36,910 nt of DNA, from positions 1-36,910 of the forward strand of contig NZ_FNOX01000024.1 in the NCBI RefSeq assembly GCF_900107155.1, read 5' to 3'. Made by a program: the position numbers and the translations under genes. The notes under the pieces are model-generated. The model made no database searches and was not told where the DNA came from. It was given only the letters and a program-made list of their open reading frames with translations. Numbering within the stretch: position 1 is the stretch's first letter; the number at the start of each line of letters is the position of its first letter. This DNA is from Pseudomonas salomonii. GTDB lineage: Bacteria > Pseudomonadota > Gammaproteobacteria > Pseudomonadales > Pseudomonadaceae. Positions 16,045 through 24,202 of this stretch are shown in pieces.

Positions 16045-18197
16045 CAGTAGTACTTCAGCGACTGGGCCCACTCAGTGTCGGCAAACCCGGTTTTGAGCTG
16101 GCGGAACCAGCCTTTGCGCACGGATTTATCCACATCTACACCGCCGCAACCGTTATAGCCGGCCCGCGCATAGCAGTTGATCGCGCGGAACAGCGCGTAG
16201 GCCTTGTCGTTGTGCGGCGCCTTGGGGTTGGCGATGACCTGGCGGTAACCGTCGAGCCGCGAGAAGGTCTCGCCCTTGAACAACGAGGCGGTGCTGCCCA
16301 GGCTGCCGGCGGCGCGCACTTGGTCCAGTGGCATGCCATCCAGGTTGTTGCGCAGGATGAACTCACCCAGGCAGTTCAGGCCCTTGGGGCTTTTCCCATC
16401 GGCCTGCAGGGTGCTGGCGATTTGCGCAATGCTCGGGCAGGCGTAGCCGGACTCCGCCTTATCGCCGTTCCACTGAAACAACTGCAGCGAGCGGCCATCG
16501 CCATAGACATAACCCAGGCTGGTGCCGAGTTTGTCGGCGGGCGCCGATGCCGGCAGTTGCTTGAGGTCGTCGGCGAAGGTGGCGTACTGGCTGCGCATCA
16601 GGTCTTTGTACAGCAGCACAAACTGGGCGGTGGCCCGCTCGACCGGGTCACTCGCCTGGGTGATCTGTTGGCGTAACAGGTCCTGGCCTGCGATGTTGCG
16701 CAGCAGGATGTAGCGCACCTGCTTGGCGCTGATTGGCGAATCGCTGGCGAACACGCTGGCCAGTTGGCCGTTGCGCTCGTAGTTCATCGCCAGCGCCAGT
16801 TCCAGCTGGTCGCGCTGCAAGGGTTGCGTGGCCTGGGGCAGCAGTTTCAGCCACAGCGCTTGCGCACCTTGCCAATCCTTCTTGGCTTCCAGGGCAAGGC
16901 CGCGCAGGGTTTGCTGGCTGAAGGCGAAGTAGTCGAGGCTGGCGGGCACGTCCTGGGGCAGCAGTTTCAAGGTGGTGTCGGGCTGATGTTCGACGTACAG
17001 CGCAAACGCTGCTTGCACGTAGTCGTACAGCGCAGGCTCCTGGGCAAACACCGGCTTTTGCGCGTCCAGGGCCGCGCGGCTCAGCAGCGGCGGGTTGCCG
17101 GCGCGCATCCACATCAAGTCGTTGACCGCCAGCATCAGTGGGTTGGCCGAAGGTTTTTGGGTGGCACTGAGCAGCTTGTTGTCGGCTTCCTGCACCAGCT
17201 CGTCCAACGACACATTGCGCTGTTTGGCGCTCAACTGTGCGGCCAGGTCGTTGGCCAGCTTGTCGGTATCGCCCGCCAGCCAATGCACCCGTCGCAGCAG
17301 GCCCTGGGCAGAGACGGCGTATTCGCCCTGTGGGTAAGTTTTCAGGTACAGGTTGAAGCTGGTGTCTGCATTGGCCAGCACCGACTTATCCACATGCTCC
17401 AGTTGCGGCATGCCGTATTCGTCGAAGGCATTTTCCTGGGCCTGGTTCAGCTCGGTGCGGGCGATCATGTAGAACGCGGCTTCCTTGACCCACGGCAGGC
17501 TGCCGGCGGCGGCGGCGACAAAACCGCGCTGCGCATCGCCAAACCGGCCACTGTAGAAGTCGCCGGCGGCTTGCAGGTAAGCGCGCAGCTCGCGGCCTGC
17601 GGCGGACTGGATTTGCTCCGGGTCACCCAGGCTGGCGCCGTCCCAGGTACAGGCGCCGAGCATCGCTACACGTCCCTTGGCCAGCAGAAGGCGCTCCGCT
17701 TCGGGCACGTCGGCTTTAACCACTTGGCTGATAAACGCCGTGGCGCTGCTTTCATCATTGCTGCGGCAGCGGCTGCCTTCGCCGGTCAGGAACGCGTCAC
17801 CCGCCGCCTTGTCGCCTTCACGCTGAATGCCCAGTGGCGCGAGCAACTCGTCGAGTTTGCCGGGTGTGGGGGCCACGTCGGTTTTTTCGTCGGTGGCGTC
17901 GGCTACCGGGGTGAGGCGGTACACCGGAAACGGCACCGGGCCGAAGCCTTCTTCCAGGTCGGTCTCGCCCAGTGCATTGGGCGTCAGCGCTGCCACCTGT
18001 TTATCCGCCAGCAACAGGCGCAGGTTGACCCGGCTGTCATTGCCCGGGCTCAGGAAGGGCAGGTTGCTGCAGCCTTCAAGGCTGTCGCGTGAGACCCGCC
18101 AGTCGGGGTAGCACGAGTCATCGCCGCTGGCCTGGGCCTGGAAGGGAAGGCCGGCGAGCAATGCCAGGGCCAGTGGTGACAGAAAACCGATGCGCAT
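16041..18197 (-). CDS. Large periplasmic helical-repeat protein, function unknown
   Basis: The 718-residue product starts at ATG 18197, with AAGGA about 8 bases upstream. A signal peptide (MRIGFLSPLALALLAGLPFQAQA) is followed by a Cys-containing N-terminus (SGDDSCYPDWRVSRDSLEGC). The body is alpha-helical and rich in Ala, Leu and Gln, with segments such as GRFGDAQRGFVAAAAGSLPWVKEAAFYMIA that look like TPR/SEL1-type repeats. The C-terminus has several Cys (NCYARAGYNGCGG). I do not recognise a characterised family. It is coupled to the DUF3142 gene by a four-base overlap, so the two probably work together in the envelope. A longer frame starting 19 codons upstream lacks support. Confidence 0.8.
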   Translation of the reverse strand: MRIGFLSPLALALLAGLPFQAQASGDDSCYPDWRVSRDSLEGCSNLPFLSPGNDSRVNLRLLLADKQVAALTPNALGETDLEEGFGPVPFPVYRLTPVADATDEKTDVAPTPGKLDELLAPLGIQREGDKAAGDAFLTGEGSRCRSNDESSATAFISQVVKADVPEAERLLLAKGRVAMLGACTWDGASLGDPEQIQSAAGRELRAYLQAAGDFYSGRFGDAQRGFVAAAAGSLPWVKEAAFYMIARTELNQAQENAFDEYGMPQLEHVDKSVLANADTSFNLYLKTYPQGEYAVSAQGLLRRVHWLAGDTDKLANDLAAQLSAKQRNVSLDELVQEADNKLLSATQKPSANPLMLAVNDLMWMRAGNPPLLSRAALDAQKPVFAQEPALYDYVQAAFALYVEHQPDTTLKLLPQDVPASLDYFAFSQQTLRGLALEAKKDWQGAQALWLKLLPQATQPLQRDQLELALAMNYERNGQLASVFASDSPISAKQVRYILLRNIAGQDLLRQQITQASDPVERATAQFVLLYKDLMRSQYATFADDLKQLPASAPADKLGTSLGYVYGDGRSLQLFQWNGDKAESGYACPSIAQIASTLQADGKSPKGLNCLGEFILRNNLDGMPLDQVRAAGSLGSTASLFKGETFSRLDGYRQVIANPKAPHNDKAYALFRAINCYARAGYNGCGGVDVDKSVRKGWFRQLKTGFADTEWAQSLKYYW

Positions 18198-18362
18198 GGG
18201 CGTGTCCTTGATCCAGAGTCCTTGGAAGGCCGCAATAATAACGCACGCCTGCAAATACGTCGGCGGCCCCCTACAATAAATTCAGATTTGTCGGCTGCGG
18301 GGTAGTGGCAATTTGATCTTGCTGCCCTAGACTGCCCGGCATCATCAGGGAGTTGTAAACGT

Positions 18363-19136
18363 ATGGTGCAGTTGCGGAGCTGGATGTTAGGGATTTCGTG
18401 TCTGATGGGCGTGGCGCAACTGGCGGTGGCGGACGATCCGCTGTTGGATCACCCACCCGCGGCAACCGCCGGCAACGGCAGTGAAGCCCGCGGTGTGTTA
18501 CGGGCTCGCGACCAGGCGATGCTGGCCAGCGAGTTGTCCGGGCGAATCGTCGAGTTGCCGTTCAGCGAAGGTGAGTCGTTCAAAAAGGGCGAAACCCTGG
18601 CGCGTTTCGACTGCTCGGCCTACCAGGCCCAGTTGAATGCTGCCCAGGCTGCCAGCCGTGGCGCCGGTGAAGAGCTGGCCCATAACAAACAACTGGCGGC
18701 GCTTAATTCGGTAGGGCGCTTTGAAGTGGCCCGCGCCGAAGCCAAGCTCACCGAAACCCAGGCCCAGTCCCAGGTCTACCAGGTGCAGGTCAAACGCTGC
18801 AGCGTGCTGGCGCCGTTTGATGGCCAAGTGGTGCAGCGCAAGGTCCAGCGCTATGAAAGCGTGTCGGCCGGGGCGCCACTGCTGGAGATCGTCGACAACC
18901 ACAGCCTCGAAATCCACCTGCTGGTGCCGTCGCGCTGGATGGGCAAACTCAAGCCCGGCCAGACCTTCGACTTCACCCCTGACGAAACCGGACAAGCGTT
19001 CAGCGCCACGGTCAAACGTCTGGGCGCGCGCATTGACGAGGGCAGCCAAACCTTGCTGCTGGTCGCGACCTTGCCCAACGCATCCGGCTTGATGGCTGGC
19101 ATGAGCGGCACCGCCCACTTTGCGCAACTGCAATGA
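18363..19136 (+). CDS. Periplasmic HlyD/RND-type adaptor protein
   Basis: The 257-residue product has an N-terminal signal peptide (cleavage near AVA-DD at about 23). A lipoyl-like domain (about 53-82, LASELSGRIVELPFSEGESF) follows, then a short helical hairpin. The second lipoyl half is APFDGQVVQRKVQRYESVSAG, and a beta-barrel closes the protein. It is shorter than efflux-pump adaptors (usually 350-450). AGGGAG lies 10 bases before the ATG. It overlaps the next gene by four bases and opens a four-gene unit with two more proteins carrying HlyD modules, so it probably acts as one ring of a trans-envelope complex. Confidence 0.9.
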   Translation: MVQLRSWMLGISCLMGVAQLAVADDPLLDHPPAATAGNGSEARGVLRARDQAMLASELSGRIVELPFSEGESFKKGETLARFDCSAYQAQLNAAQAASRGAGEELAHNKQLAALNSVGRFEVARAEAKLTETQAQSQVYQVQVKRCSVLAPFDGQVVQRKVQRYESVSAGAPLLEIVDNHSLEIHLLVPSRWMGKLKPGQTFDFTPDETGQAFSATVKRLGARIDEGSQTLLLVATLPNASGLMAGMSGTAHFAQLQ

Positions 19137-20452
19137 ACGCACCGATACCGGGGCACATCGAGCGAGTGTTCGCGCAGTTTCTGGAGCTGGAGCGCCAGAC
19201 TCGCGCGGCGCGCACCACCGAGCAACTGGCCTACAGCCTGGTCAATGATGGCCAGCCACTGTTTGGCTATCGGCATGCGGCGCTGTTGATCGCTGGCAAA
19301 GTGCAGGCGGTGACGGCGGTGAGCAGCGTCGACCCGAACGCGCCATTTGTAGCGCTCGTCGAGCAAGCGGTGGCGCAGTTGCACAAGCAGGCGCTGGGCC
19401 AGACGGCCCGCGTGGTCCCGGCTGAACAGTTGAGCGGCGCGATACAGGCCGATTGGCAAAGCCTGTCCGCCGGGCATGTGTTCTGGTTGCCGTTAAGCGA
19501 CCCACAAGGCCGGGTGTTTGGCGGCCTGTGGCTGGCGCGTGATACGCCGTGGAGCCCTGCCGAGCAAGTCTTGCTGGCGCAGTTGGGTGACACCTACAGC
19601 CATGCCTGGCACGCGCTGCAACCGCGTCAGCTATGGCGGTTGCGCCTGACCCGCAAGCGCCAGGTGCTGGTGGTGATCGCGTTGCTGCTGATGCTGCTGA
19701 TTCCAGTGCGCCAATCGGTATTGGCGCCGGCTGAAGTGGTGCCGCTGGCCGGGCAAGTGGTGGCGGCGCCGCTGGATGGGGTAATCGCCGAGTTTCTGGT
19801 CAAGCCCAACCAGGCGGTGAAAACCGGCGACCTGCTGCTGCGTTTTGAAAGCACCACGCTGACCGCCCAGGCGGATGTAGCGGCACGCGCCTTGGGCGTG
19901 GCCGAAGCCGAACTCAAGGCCAATTCCCAGCGGGCGTTCGCCGATGCCGAATCCAGCTCGCGCATCGACCTGTTGGCGGCCCGGGTCGAGCAAAAACGCG
20001 CCGAGCGTGATTACGCACGCGAACTGCTCAAGCGCAGCGAAGTACGCGCCGAGCGCGACGGCATCGCCGTATTTGCCGACGCCGAGCGCTGGACCGGCAA
20101 ACCCGTGCAGACCGGCGAGCGCCTGCTACAGATTGCCGACCCGGCCCAGGCCGAGTTGCGCATCGAATTGGCAGTGGGCGATGCGATTGCCCTGGAGCCG
20201 AATGCCCAGGTCGCGCTGTTCCTTGACAGTGACCCGTTGCAACGCCACCTGGCGACCCTGCAACGGGCGGCCTACGAAGCGCAGCCCACGCCGGGCGGCC
20301 AGTTGTCTTATCGCCTGGATGCGCAGTTCGATGATGCCCCGCCGCGTATCGGCCTGCGTGGCACGGCGAAAATCTATGGCGACCGCGCGCCGCTGGCGTT
20401 GTACCTGTTGCGCCGGCCGCTGGCGGGCCTGCGCCAGAGCGTGGGCCTCTGA
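19133..20452 (+). CDS. GAF-like/HlyD fusion membrane protein
   Basis: The 439-residue protein has an unusual layout. Residues about 10-165 form a soluble, cytoplasmic, GAF-like domain (GYRHAALLIAGKVQAV, GHVFWLPLSDPQGRVFGGLWLARD). One membrane helix (about 177-192) comes next. The periplasmic part holds a lipoyl-like half (VAAPLDGVIAEFLVKPNQAV, about 211-230), a helical hairpin and a barrel. The GAF-like region might sense a ligand or dock a partner on the cytoplasmic side; that is inference. ATGA overlap with the gene before and TGATG overlap with the gene after show tight coupling. Related GAF-HlyD proteins occur next to M50-HlyD proteins in other Proteobacteria, as far as I recall. Confidence 0.88.
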   Translation: MNAPIPGHIERVFAQFLELERQTRAARTTEQLAYSLVNDGQPLFGYRHAALLIAGKVQAVTAVSSVDPNAPFVALVEQAVAQLHKQALGQTARVVPAEQLSGAIQADWQSLSAGHVFWLPLSDPQGRVFGGLWLARDTPWSPAEQVLLAQLGDTYSHAWHALQPRQLWRLRLTRKRQVLVVIALLLMLLIPVRQSVLAPAEVVPLAGQVVAAPLDGVIAEFLVKPNQAVKTGDLLLRFESTTLTAQADVAARALGVAEAELKANSQRAFADAESSSRIDLLAARVEQKRAERDYARELLKRSEVRAERDGIAVFADAERWTGKPVQTGERLLQIADPAQAELRIELAVGDAIALEPNAQVALFLDSDPLQRHLATLQRAAYEAQPTPGGQLSYRLDAQFDDAPPRIGLRGTAKIYGDRAPLALYLLRRPLAGLRQSVGL

Positions 20453-22548
20453 TGAGCTTGCCCAAACTGCGTGAAGACCTGCAATTGTCCAGCGCTGGCG
20501 CGGCCCTGGACGGCTCGCCGCGCTGGACCTTGGCCGACCCGGTGCGCGGGCGCTATTTCAAACTCGGCGCCACGGCCATTCGCTTGCTGCGCCACTGGTC
20601 CCTGGGCGACCCGGAACGCGTCCTGCAAGCGGCCAACCGCGAGCCGGGCCTGGCGTTGGGGGGGAGTGAACTGGAGGAGTTGTTGAGCTTTCTGCGCGCC
20701 CATGACCTGATCGCCGCCCTCGACCCGCAGCAACGCGCCAGCTACCTCTACAAGGCCGCCGCCCGCAAACAAAGCCTGTGGCAGATATTGCTGCACCAGT
20801 ACCTGTTCTTTCGCATTCCGCTGTGGCGCCCGGATGCGTTTCTGAACCGTGCGTGGCCGTGGCTGGCGCGCTTCGGGCCGGGATTGTTGCGCTACGGCCT
20901 GCCGATCATCCTCGGCCTGGGCGTGTTTCTGGTGGCGCGCGATTGGCAGCGCTTCCTGGCGACCTTCCCGCACCTGTTCAGCCTCGGCGGTGCCTTGGCC
21001 TTCGGCGTGGCGCTGTTCTTTGCCAAGCTGTGCCATGAATTCGGCCATGCCTTCATGGCCAAGCGCGCCGGTTGCCGAGTGCAAAGTATGGGCGTGGCGT
21101 TCATGGTGTTGCTGCCGATGTTCTACACCGACGTGAGCGATGCCTGGCGGGTCAACGACCGCCGTTCGCGTTTGATGATCGGCGCCGGCGGTGTGATGGC
21201 CGAGTTGCTGCTGGCCTGCATCGCCTTGCTGGCCTGGTCACTGCTGCCCGATGGCCCGGCGCGTACCGCAGCGTTCATGCTGGCCAGCGCCACCTGGCTG
21301 ACTACCTTGGCGATCAACCTCAACCCCTTTATGCGCTTTGATGGTTACTTTTTGATCAGTGACTTGTGGGGCGTCGACAACCTGCAAGGCCGCGCCTTTG
21401 CGCTGTGTCGCTGGCGCCTGCGTGAGTGGCTGTTCGGCTACGGCGCGCCGGCGCCGGAGCCGTGGTCGCCGAAGATGCAGCGGCGGCTGTTGAGCTGGGG
21501 TTACCTGGCCTGGCTGTGGCGCGCGGTGTTGTTTTTGGGGATTGCGCTGGCGGTGTATCACCTGTTCTTCAAGCTGCTCGGGATCTTCCTGATGCTGGTG
21601 GAGTTGGTGTGGTTTATCTTCCTGCCGATCTTCAAGGAATGGCGCGAATGGTGGAGCCGCCGCAGCCAGGCTCACGCGCCACGCGTGTTGCTCAGCGGCT
21701 TGGCTTTGCTGATGATCGTGCTGGCGTTGGTGCTGCCGTGGCGCAGCGCCGTGGAGTTGCCGGCCATGCTTGAAGCGGGGCGCTCAAGTGCCTTGCATGC
21801 GCCGGTGGCCGCGCGGGTCAAGGCCTTGTCGGTGGTGGACGGGCAAGTGGTGAGCCAGGGCCAGGTGTTGATCGAGTTGGAGTCACCGGACCTGGATGCG
21901 CGGCAAAGCATCGTGCGCCGCGAAGTCGACATCCTGCAGTTGCAGATGCGCCGCCAGGCCGGGCGCAGCGAAACCGCAGCGGATGCCGGGATCAACGATC
22001 AGCGCCTGTCCCAGGCGCTGGCCGAATACCGAGGTTTGGCCGCCCAGCGCGAACGCCTGCTGTTGCGCGCGCCCCATGCCGGCACCGTGCGCGATCTGCT
22101 GCCGCAATTAAGCGTGGGCCGTTGGTTGTCGCCTAAAGACCCACTGGCGCAAGTGGTGGAAGACGGCGCACGGCTGCGCGGTTACCTGGCAGAAGCCGAG
22201 TTGTGGCGGGTGGCGCCGGGGGCGACCGGGCGGTTTATCGCCGATGACCCGATGCATGCAGCGATCGCGGTGGAGTTGACCGATATTGACGCCAACGGCG
22301 TGGCCTACCTGGATCAGGAGGCACTGGCTTCCGACCACCACGGGCCAATTGCCGTACGCCGCGATGAAAACCAGCGCCCGGAGCCGGTGCAAGCCCAGTA
22401 CGGCGCCCGACTGCAAAGCCTGCAACCGATCGGCACGCCGCATCAACCGTTGCGCGGCAGGGTGGTGTTGCAAGGACGCAGTGAGTCGGTGCTGGGGGTG
22501 GCCTGGCGGCGTGCTGCGGCGTTGGGTGTGAGGGAAAGCGGGTTCTGA
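20452..22548 (+). CDS. M50 site-2-type metallopeptidase with PqqD-like and HlyD domains
   Basis: The 698-residue membrane protein has three parts. Residues about 20-90 (PRWTLADPVRGRYFKLGATA and following) resemble a PqqD-type RRE fold, which in RiPP systems binds leader peptides. Residues about 110-430 hold several membrane helices with an intact M50 zinc site, HEFGH (195-199). The FYTDVSDAWR block and NLNPFMRFDGYF (289-300) supply the likely third ligand. The C-terminal part has a lipoyl-like domain (about 447-476) and a HlyD-like hairpin and barrel. It is the probable inner membrane core of the complex formed with the two preceding adaptors. Whether it cleaves substrates, transports them, or both is unknown. 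The start overlaps the previous stop by one base. Confidence 0.92.
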   Translation: MSLPKLREDLQLSSAGAALDGSPRWTLADPVRGRYFKLGATAIRLLRHWSLGDPERVLQAANREPGLALGGSELEELLSFLRAHDLIAALDPQQRASYLYKAAARKQSLWQILLHQYLFFRIPLWRPDAFLNRAWPWLARFGPGLLRYGLPIILGLGVFLVARDWQRFLATFPHLFSLGGALAFGVALFFAKLCHEFGHAFMAKRAGCRVQSMGVAFMVLLPMFYTDVSDAWRVNDRRSRLMIGAGGVMAELLLACIALLAWSLLPDGPARTAAFMLASATWLTTLAINLNPFMRFDGYFLISDLWGVDNLQGRAFALCRWRLREWLFGYGAPAPEPWSPKMQRRLLSWGYLAWLWRAVLFLGIALAVYHLFFKLLGIFLMLVELVWFIFLPIFKEWREWWSRRSQAHAPRVLLSGLALLMIVLALVLPWRSAVELPAMLEAGRSSALHAPVAARVKALSVVDGQVVSQGQVLIELESPDLDARQSIVRREVDILQLQMRRQAGRSETAADAGINDQRLSQALAEYRGLAAQRERLLLRAPHAGTVRDLLPQLSVGRWLSPKDPLAQVVEDGARLRGYLAEAELWRVAPGATGRFIADDPMHAAIAVELTDIDANGVAYLDQEALASDHHGPIAVRRDENQRPEPVQAQYGARLQSLQPIGTPHQPLRGRVVLQGRSESVLGVAWRRAAALGVRESGF

Positions 22549-22563
22549 CAGGAGTGCAGCGCA

Positions 22564-23079
22564 ATGTTGAACAAGGATGGCACCTTGGCACAGGGCTTGG
22601 TGGTGCGCCCCTCACGCAGTACTGACGGGCCGTTTTTACACAGCCTCTACCGCTCGGCGCGTGCGGACTTGCAGTGGATCGACGGCGAGCAGGCGCTGGT
22701 GGAAGAGGTGATCGCCCAGCAGTTCCAGGTGCAGGAAAAAGGCATGGACGAACACTCCCCTGGCGCCCTGCATTACGTGGTGGAAAAACTCGGCACGCCC
22801 ATCGGCGCGTTGAGTGCCGATTTTGGCCCGAATGAAATCCGTGTGTTGTACCTGGCCTTTATCCCCGCCGCCCGTGGCCAGGGCTTCGGCCGCGCAGTGC
22901 TGCAAGGCGTGCAGCAGGCTGCCACACAAGTGGGGTGCCCGGTGACGACGGTGGTGTGGGCGAGCAACCCCCATGCGCGCCAGCATTACCTGGCGCTGGG
23001 GTTTCGGGTGGAAGAACAAACGCCCGCTGCGCAGCGGTTGGTGTGGTACCCGTCTCAGTTGAAGACGATGCAGAAGTAA
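22564..23079 (+). CDS. GNAT-family N-acetyltransferase
   Basis: The 171-residue protein has the GNAT acetyl-CoA-binding motif A, LAFIPAARGQGFGRAVL (R104-x-x-G107-x-G109), and the ASNPHARQHYLALGF segment of motif B. AGGAG precedes the ATG, which is only 15 bases after the M50 gene, so it belongs to that unit. The substrate is unknown. In this setting it might acetylate a component or cargo of the export system, but that is inference. Its last 25 bases overlap the convergent DUF6916 gene. Confidence 0.9.
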   Translation: MLNKDGTLAQGLVVRPSRSTDGPFLHSLYRSARADLQWIDGEQALVEEVIAQQFQVQEKGMDEHSPGALHYVVEKLGTPIGALSADFGPNEIRVLYLAFIPAARGQGFGRAVLQGVQQAATQVGCPVTTVVWASNPHARQHYLALGFRVEEQTPAAQRLVWYPSQLKTMQK

Positions 23080-23363
23080 CCACGCTGGCTGTCGCGGCCC
23101 ATGGCCGGCTCGCGGGAGACAAACACGGGTTCCAGGCAGTTGGCCTCCAGTGGCAAGCGGCATAAGCCGTCGACAAACGTGGTGGGCGCAAGGCTTTCGA
23201 GCAACACCCTGAACGCTCCGCGCGGGCTGCCTGGCAGGCTGGCTTTGGGCGCATCGGTCAGGCTTTGGACCTGAATCGGCAGTGCCGAACCGTCCGGCAA
23301 ATACAGCACACTGGTGCGGTTGAGCAATGGCCGGAAATGTTCCGGGGTGACCAGGTTCAACAT
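23055..23363 (-). CDS. Small DUF6916-family protein
   Basis: The 102-residue protein (starting MLNLVTPEHFRPLLNRTSVL) has GGAG six bases before its ATG. It fits the small DUF6916 family as I know it, which tends to lie beside tail-collar (Mdp-like) genes. It has no signal peptide and no membrane helix. It is the second gene after mdpB-like on this strand. Function is not established; a chaperone or assembly role for the collar protein is a guess. The 3' end overlaps the GNAT gene tail to tail by 25 bases. Confidence 0.75.
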   Translation of the reverse strand: MLNLVTPEHFRPLLNRTSVLYLPDGSALPIQVQSLTDAPKASLPGSPRGAFRVLLESLAPTTFVDGLCRLPLEANCLEPVFVSREPAMGRDSQRGYFCIVFN

Positions 23364-23384
23364 GGCAGGCTCCGCGTCAGAAGT

Positions 23385-23406
23385 GCCGGGGCGGGGGAGC
23401 CCCGGC
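23385..23406 (-). other. GC-rich intercistronic hairpin
   Basis: A perfect 8-base stem (GCCGGGGC/GCCCCGGC) with a six-base loop lies 6 bases after the stop of the tail-collar gene and 21 bases before the start of the DUF6916 gene. There is no T-run, so full termination is doubtful. It may stabilise the upstream message or reduce expression of the second gene. Confidence 0.55.
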
Positions 23407-23412
23407 TAAAGG

Positions 23413-24003
23413 TTAACCGCGAGACGGAAAGATCCCGTTCAAGGCAATGCTGAAGTTGATCGCCAGGTACGGGTTCATGGTTGCCATGGGCTGGCCTTGG
23501 CCGGCGGGGCTGATTGCACCGCCAGTCACGGCGGTGCTTACGCCCTGCAGTGCGACCGGGGTGGCGCCTTGCTGGTCTGAATAGATCGAAGCACTGCCCG
23601 GCCCGCCGCCGGAAGCGCCGATAAAGGCGTTGGTGGCGCTGGGTGTCGTCACCGGGTTGCTGGCAGTGATGGCCAGTTGCACGGAGGTGGTGGCATTGAG
23701 CGATGTGGTGGCGTGGGTGTGGGTCGGCAGGTTGATCAGGGTGGCGGTCACTGATTCGGTGCCGGAGACCTCACCGATGACGCGTGCCGTCAGGCCCGCG
23801 CCGTTGCCTTGACCAATCGGCATTCGGCCTTGCAGGTTCGGCAGCATGAAGTTTTGTACGCCATTGCCGCCGTAAATCGTGCCGAGCAACGAGAACAGTG
23901 CCTGGTATTGGTTGAGGGGCAGGGTTTGACCCGCGCACAAGGCCCAGTCTCTGGGCGCGAAATCAAACGCAAAGGGTTGGATAGTGCCGATGAATACTTC
24001 CAT
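23413..24003 (-). CDS. Phage tail-collar family protein, MdpB-like
   Basis: The 196-residue product opens with the complete tail-collar fold seen in microcystin-dependent-protein (Mdp) homologues (GTIQPFAFDFAPRDWALCAG, then YGGNGVQNFMLPNLQGRMPI). A Ser/Thr/Ala-rich beta region follows, and it ends in the conserved NPYLAINFSIALNG. There is no classical signal peptide. AAGGATGAG precedes the ATG. No other phage gene is nearby, so this is a domesticated collar protein rather than a prophage remnant. Such genes are common in environmental bacteria with no settled function; export by the neighbouring M50/HlyD complex is a testable idea. Confidence 0.9.
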   Translation of the reverse strand: MEVFIGTIQPFAFDFAPRDWALCAGQTLPLNQYQALFSLLGTIYGGNGVQNFMLPNLQGRMPIGQGNGAGLTARVIGEVSGTESVTATLINLPTHTHATTSLNATTSVQLAITASNPVTTPSATNAFIGASGGGPGSASIYSDQQGATPVALQGVSTAVTGGAISPAGQGQPMATMNPYLAINFSIALNGIFPSRG

Positions 24004-24037
24004 TTATCGCTCATCCTTGTAGTGGCTTTACGGTGTG

Positions 24038-24060
24038 TGACGCCAATCGATCTGGTGTCA
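24038..24060. promoter_or_regulatory. Inverted repeat in the divergent mdpB / GT39 intergenic region
   Basis: TGACGCCA (24038-24045) and TGGTGTCA (24053-24060) form an imperfect dyad, with 7 of 8 positions paired and a 7-base centre. It lies 35 bases upstream of the tail-collar start within the 199-bp divergent region. The spacing fits a dimeric repressor or activator site, but I cannot name the factor. Confidence 0.3.
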
Positions 24061-24202
24061 TCGCACAGCGTAGTCGCAGGTTTTGCGCGCCGCCCGACGG
24101 TTGCAAAACAGCGAGCGAAACCGGGGCTTTTGTCCTAGAGTGGCGCTTGTTTGCGCATGTGCAGGTTTCGCCTCGGTAACGGGCGGTATTAGGGGAATTG
24201 AG

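Noticed and set aside
23413..24003. A prophage remnant suggested by the tail-collar gene
   Set aside because: No integrase, capsid, tail tube, lysis gene or attachment site is nearby, and the neighbouring genes are ordinary chromosomal functions.
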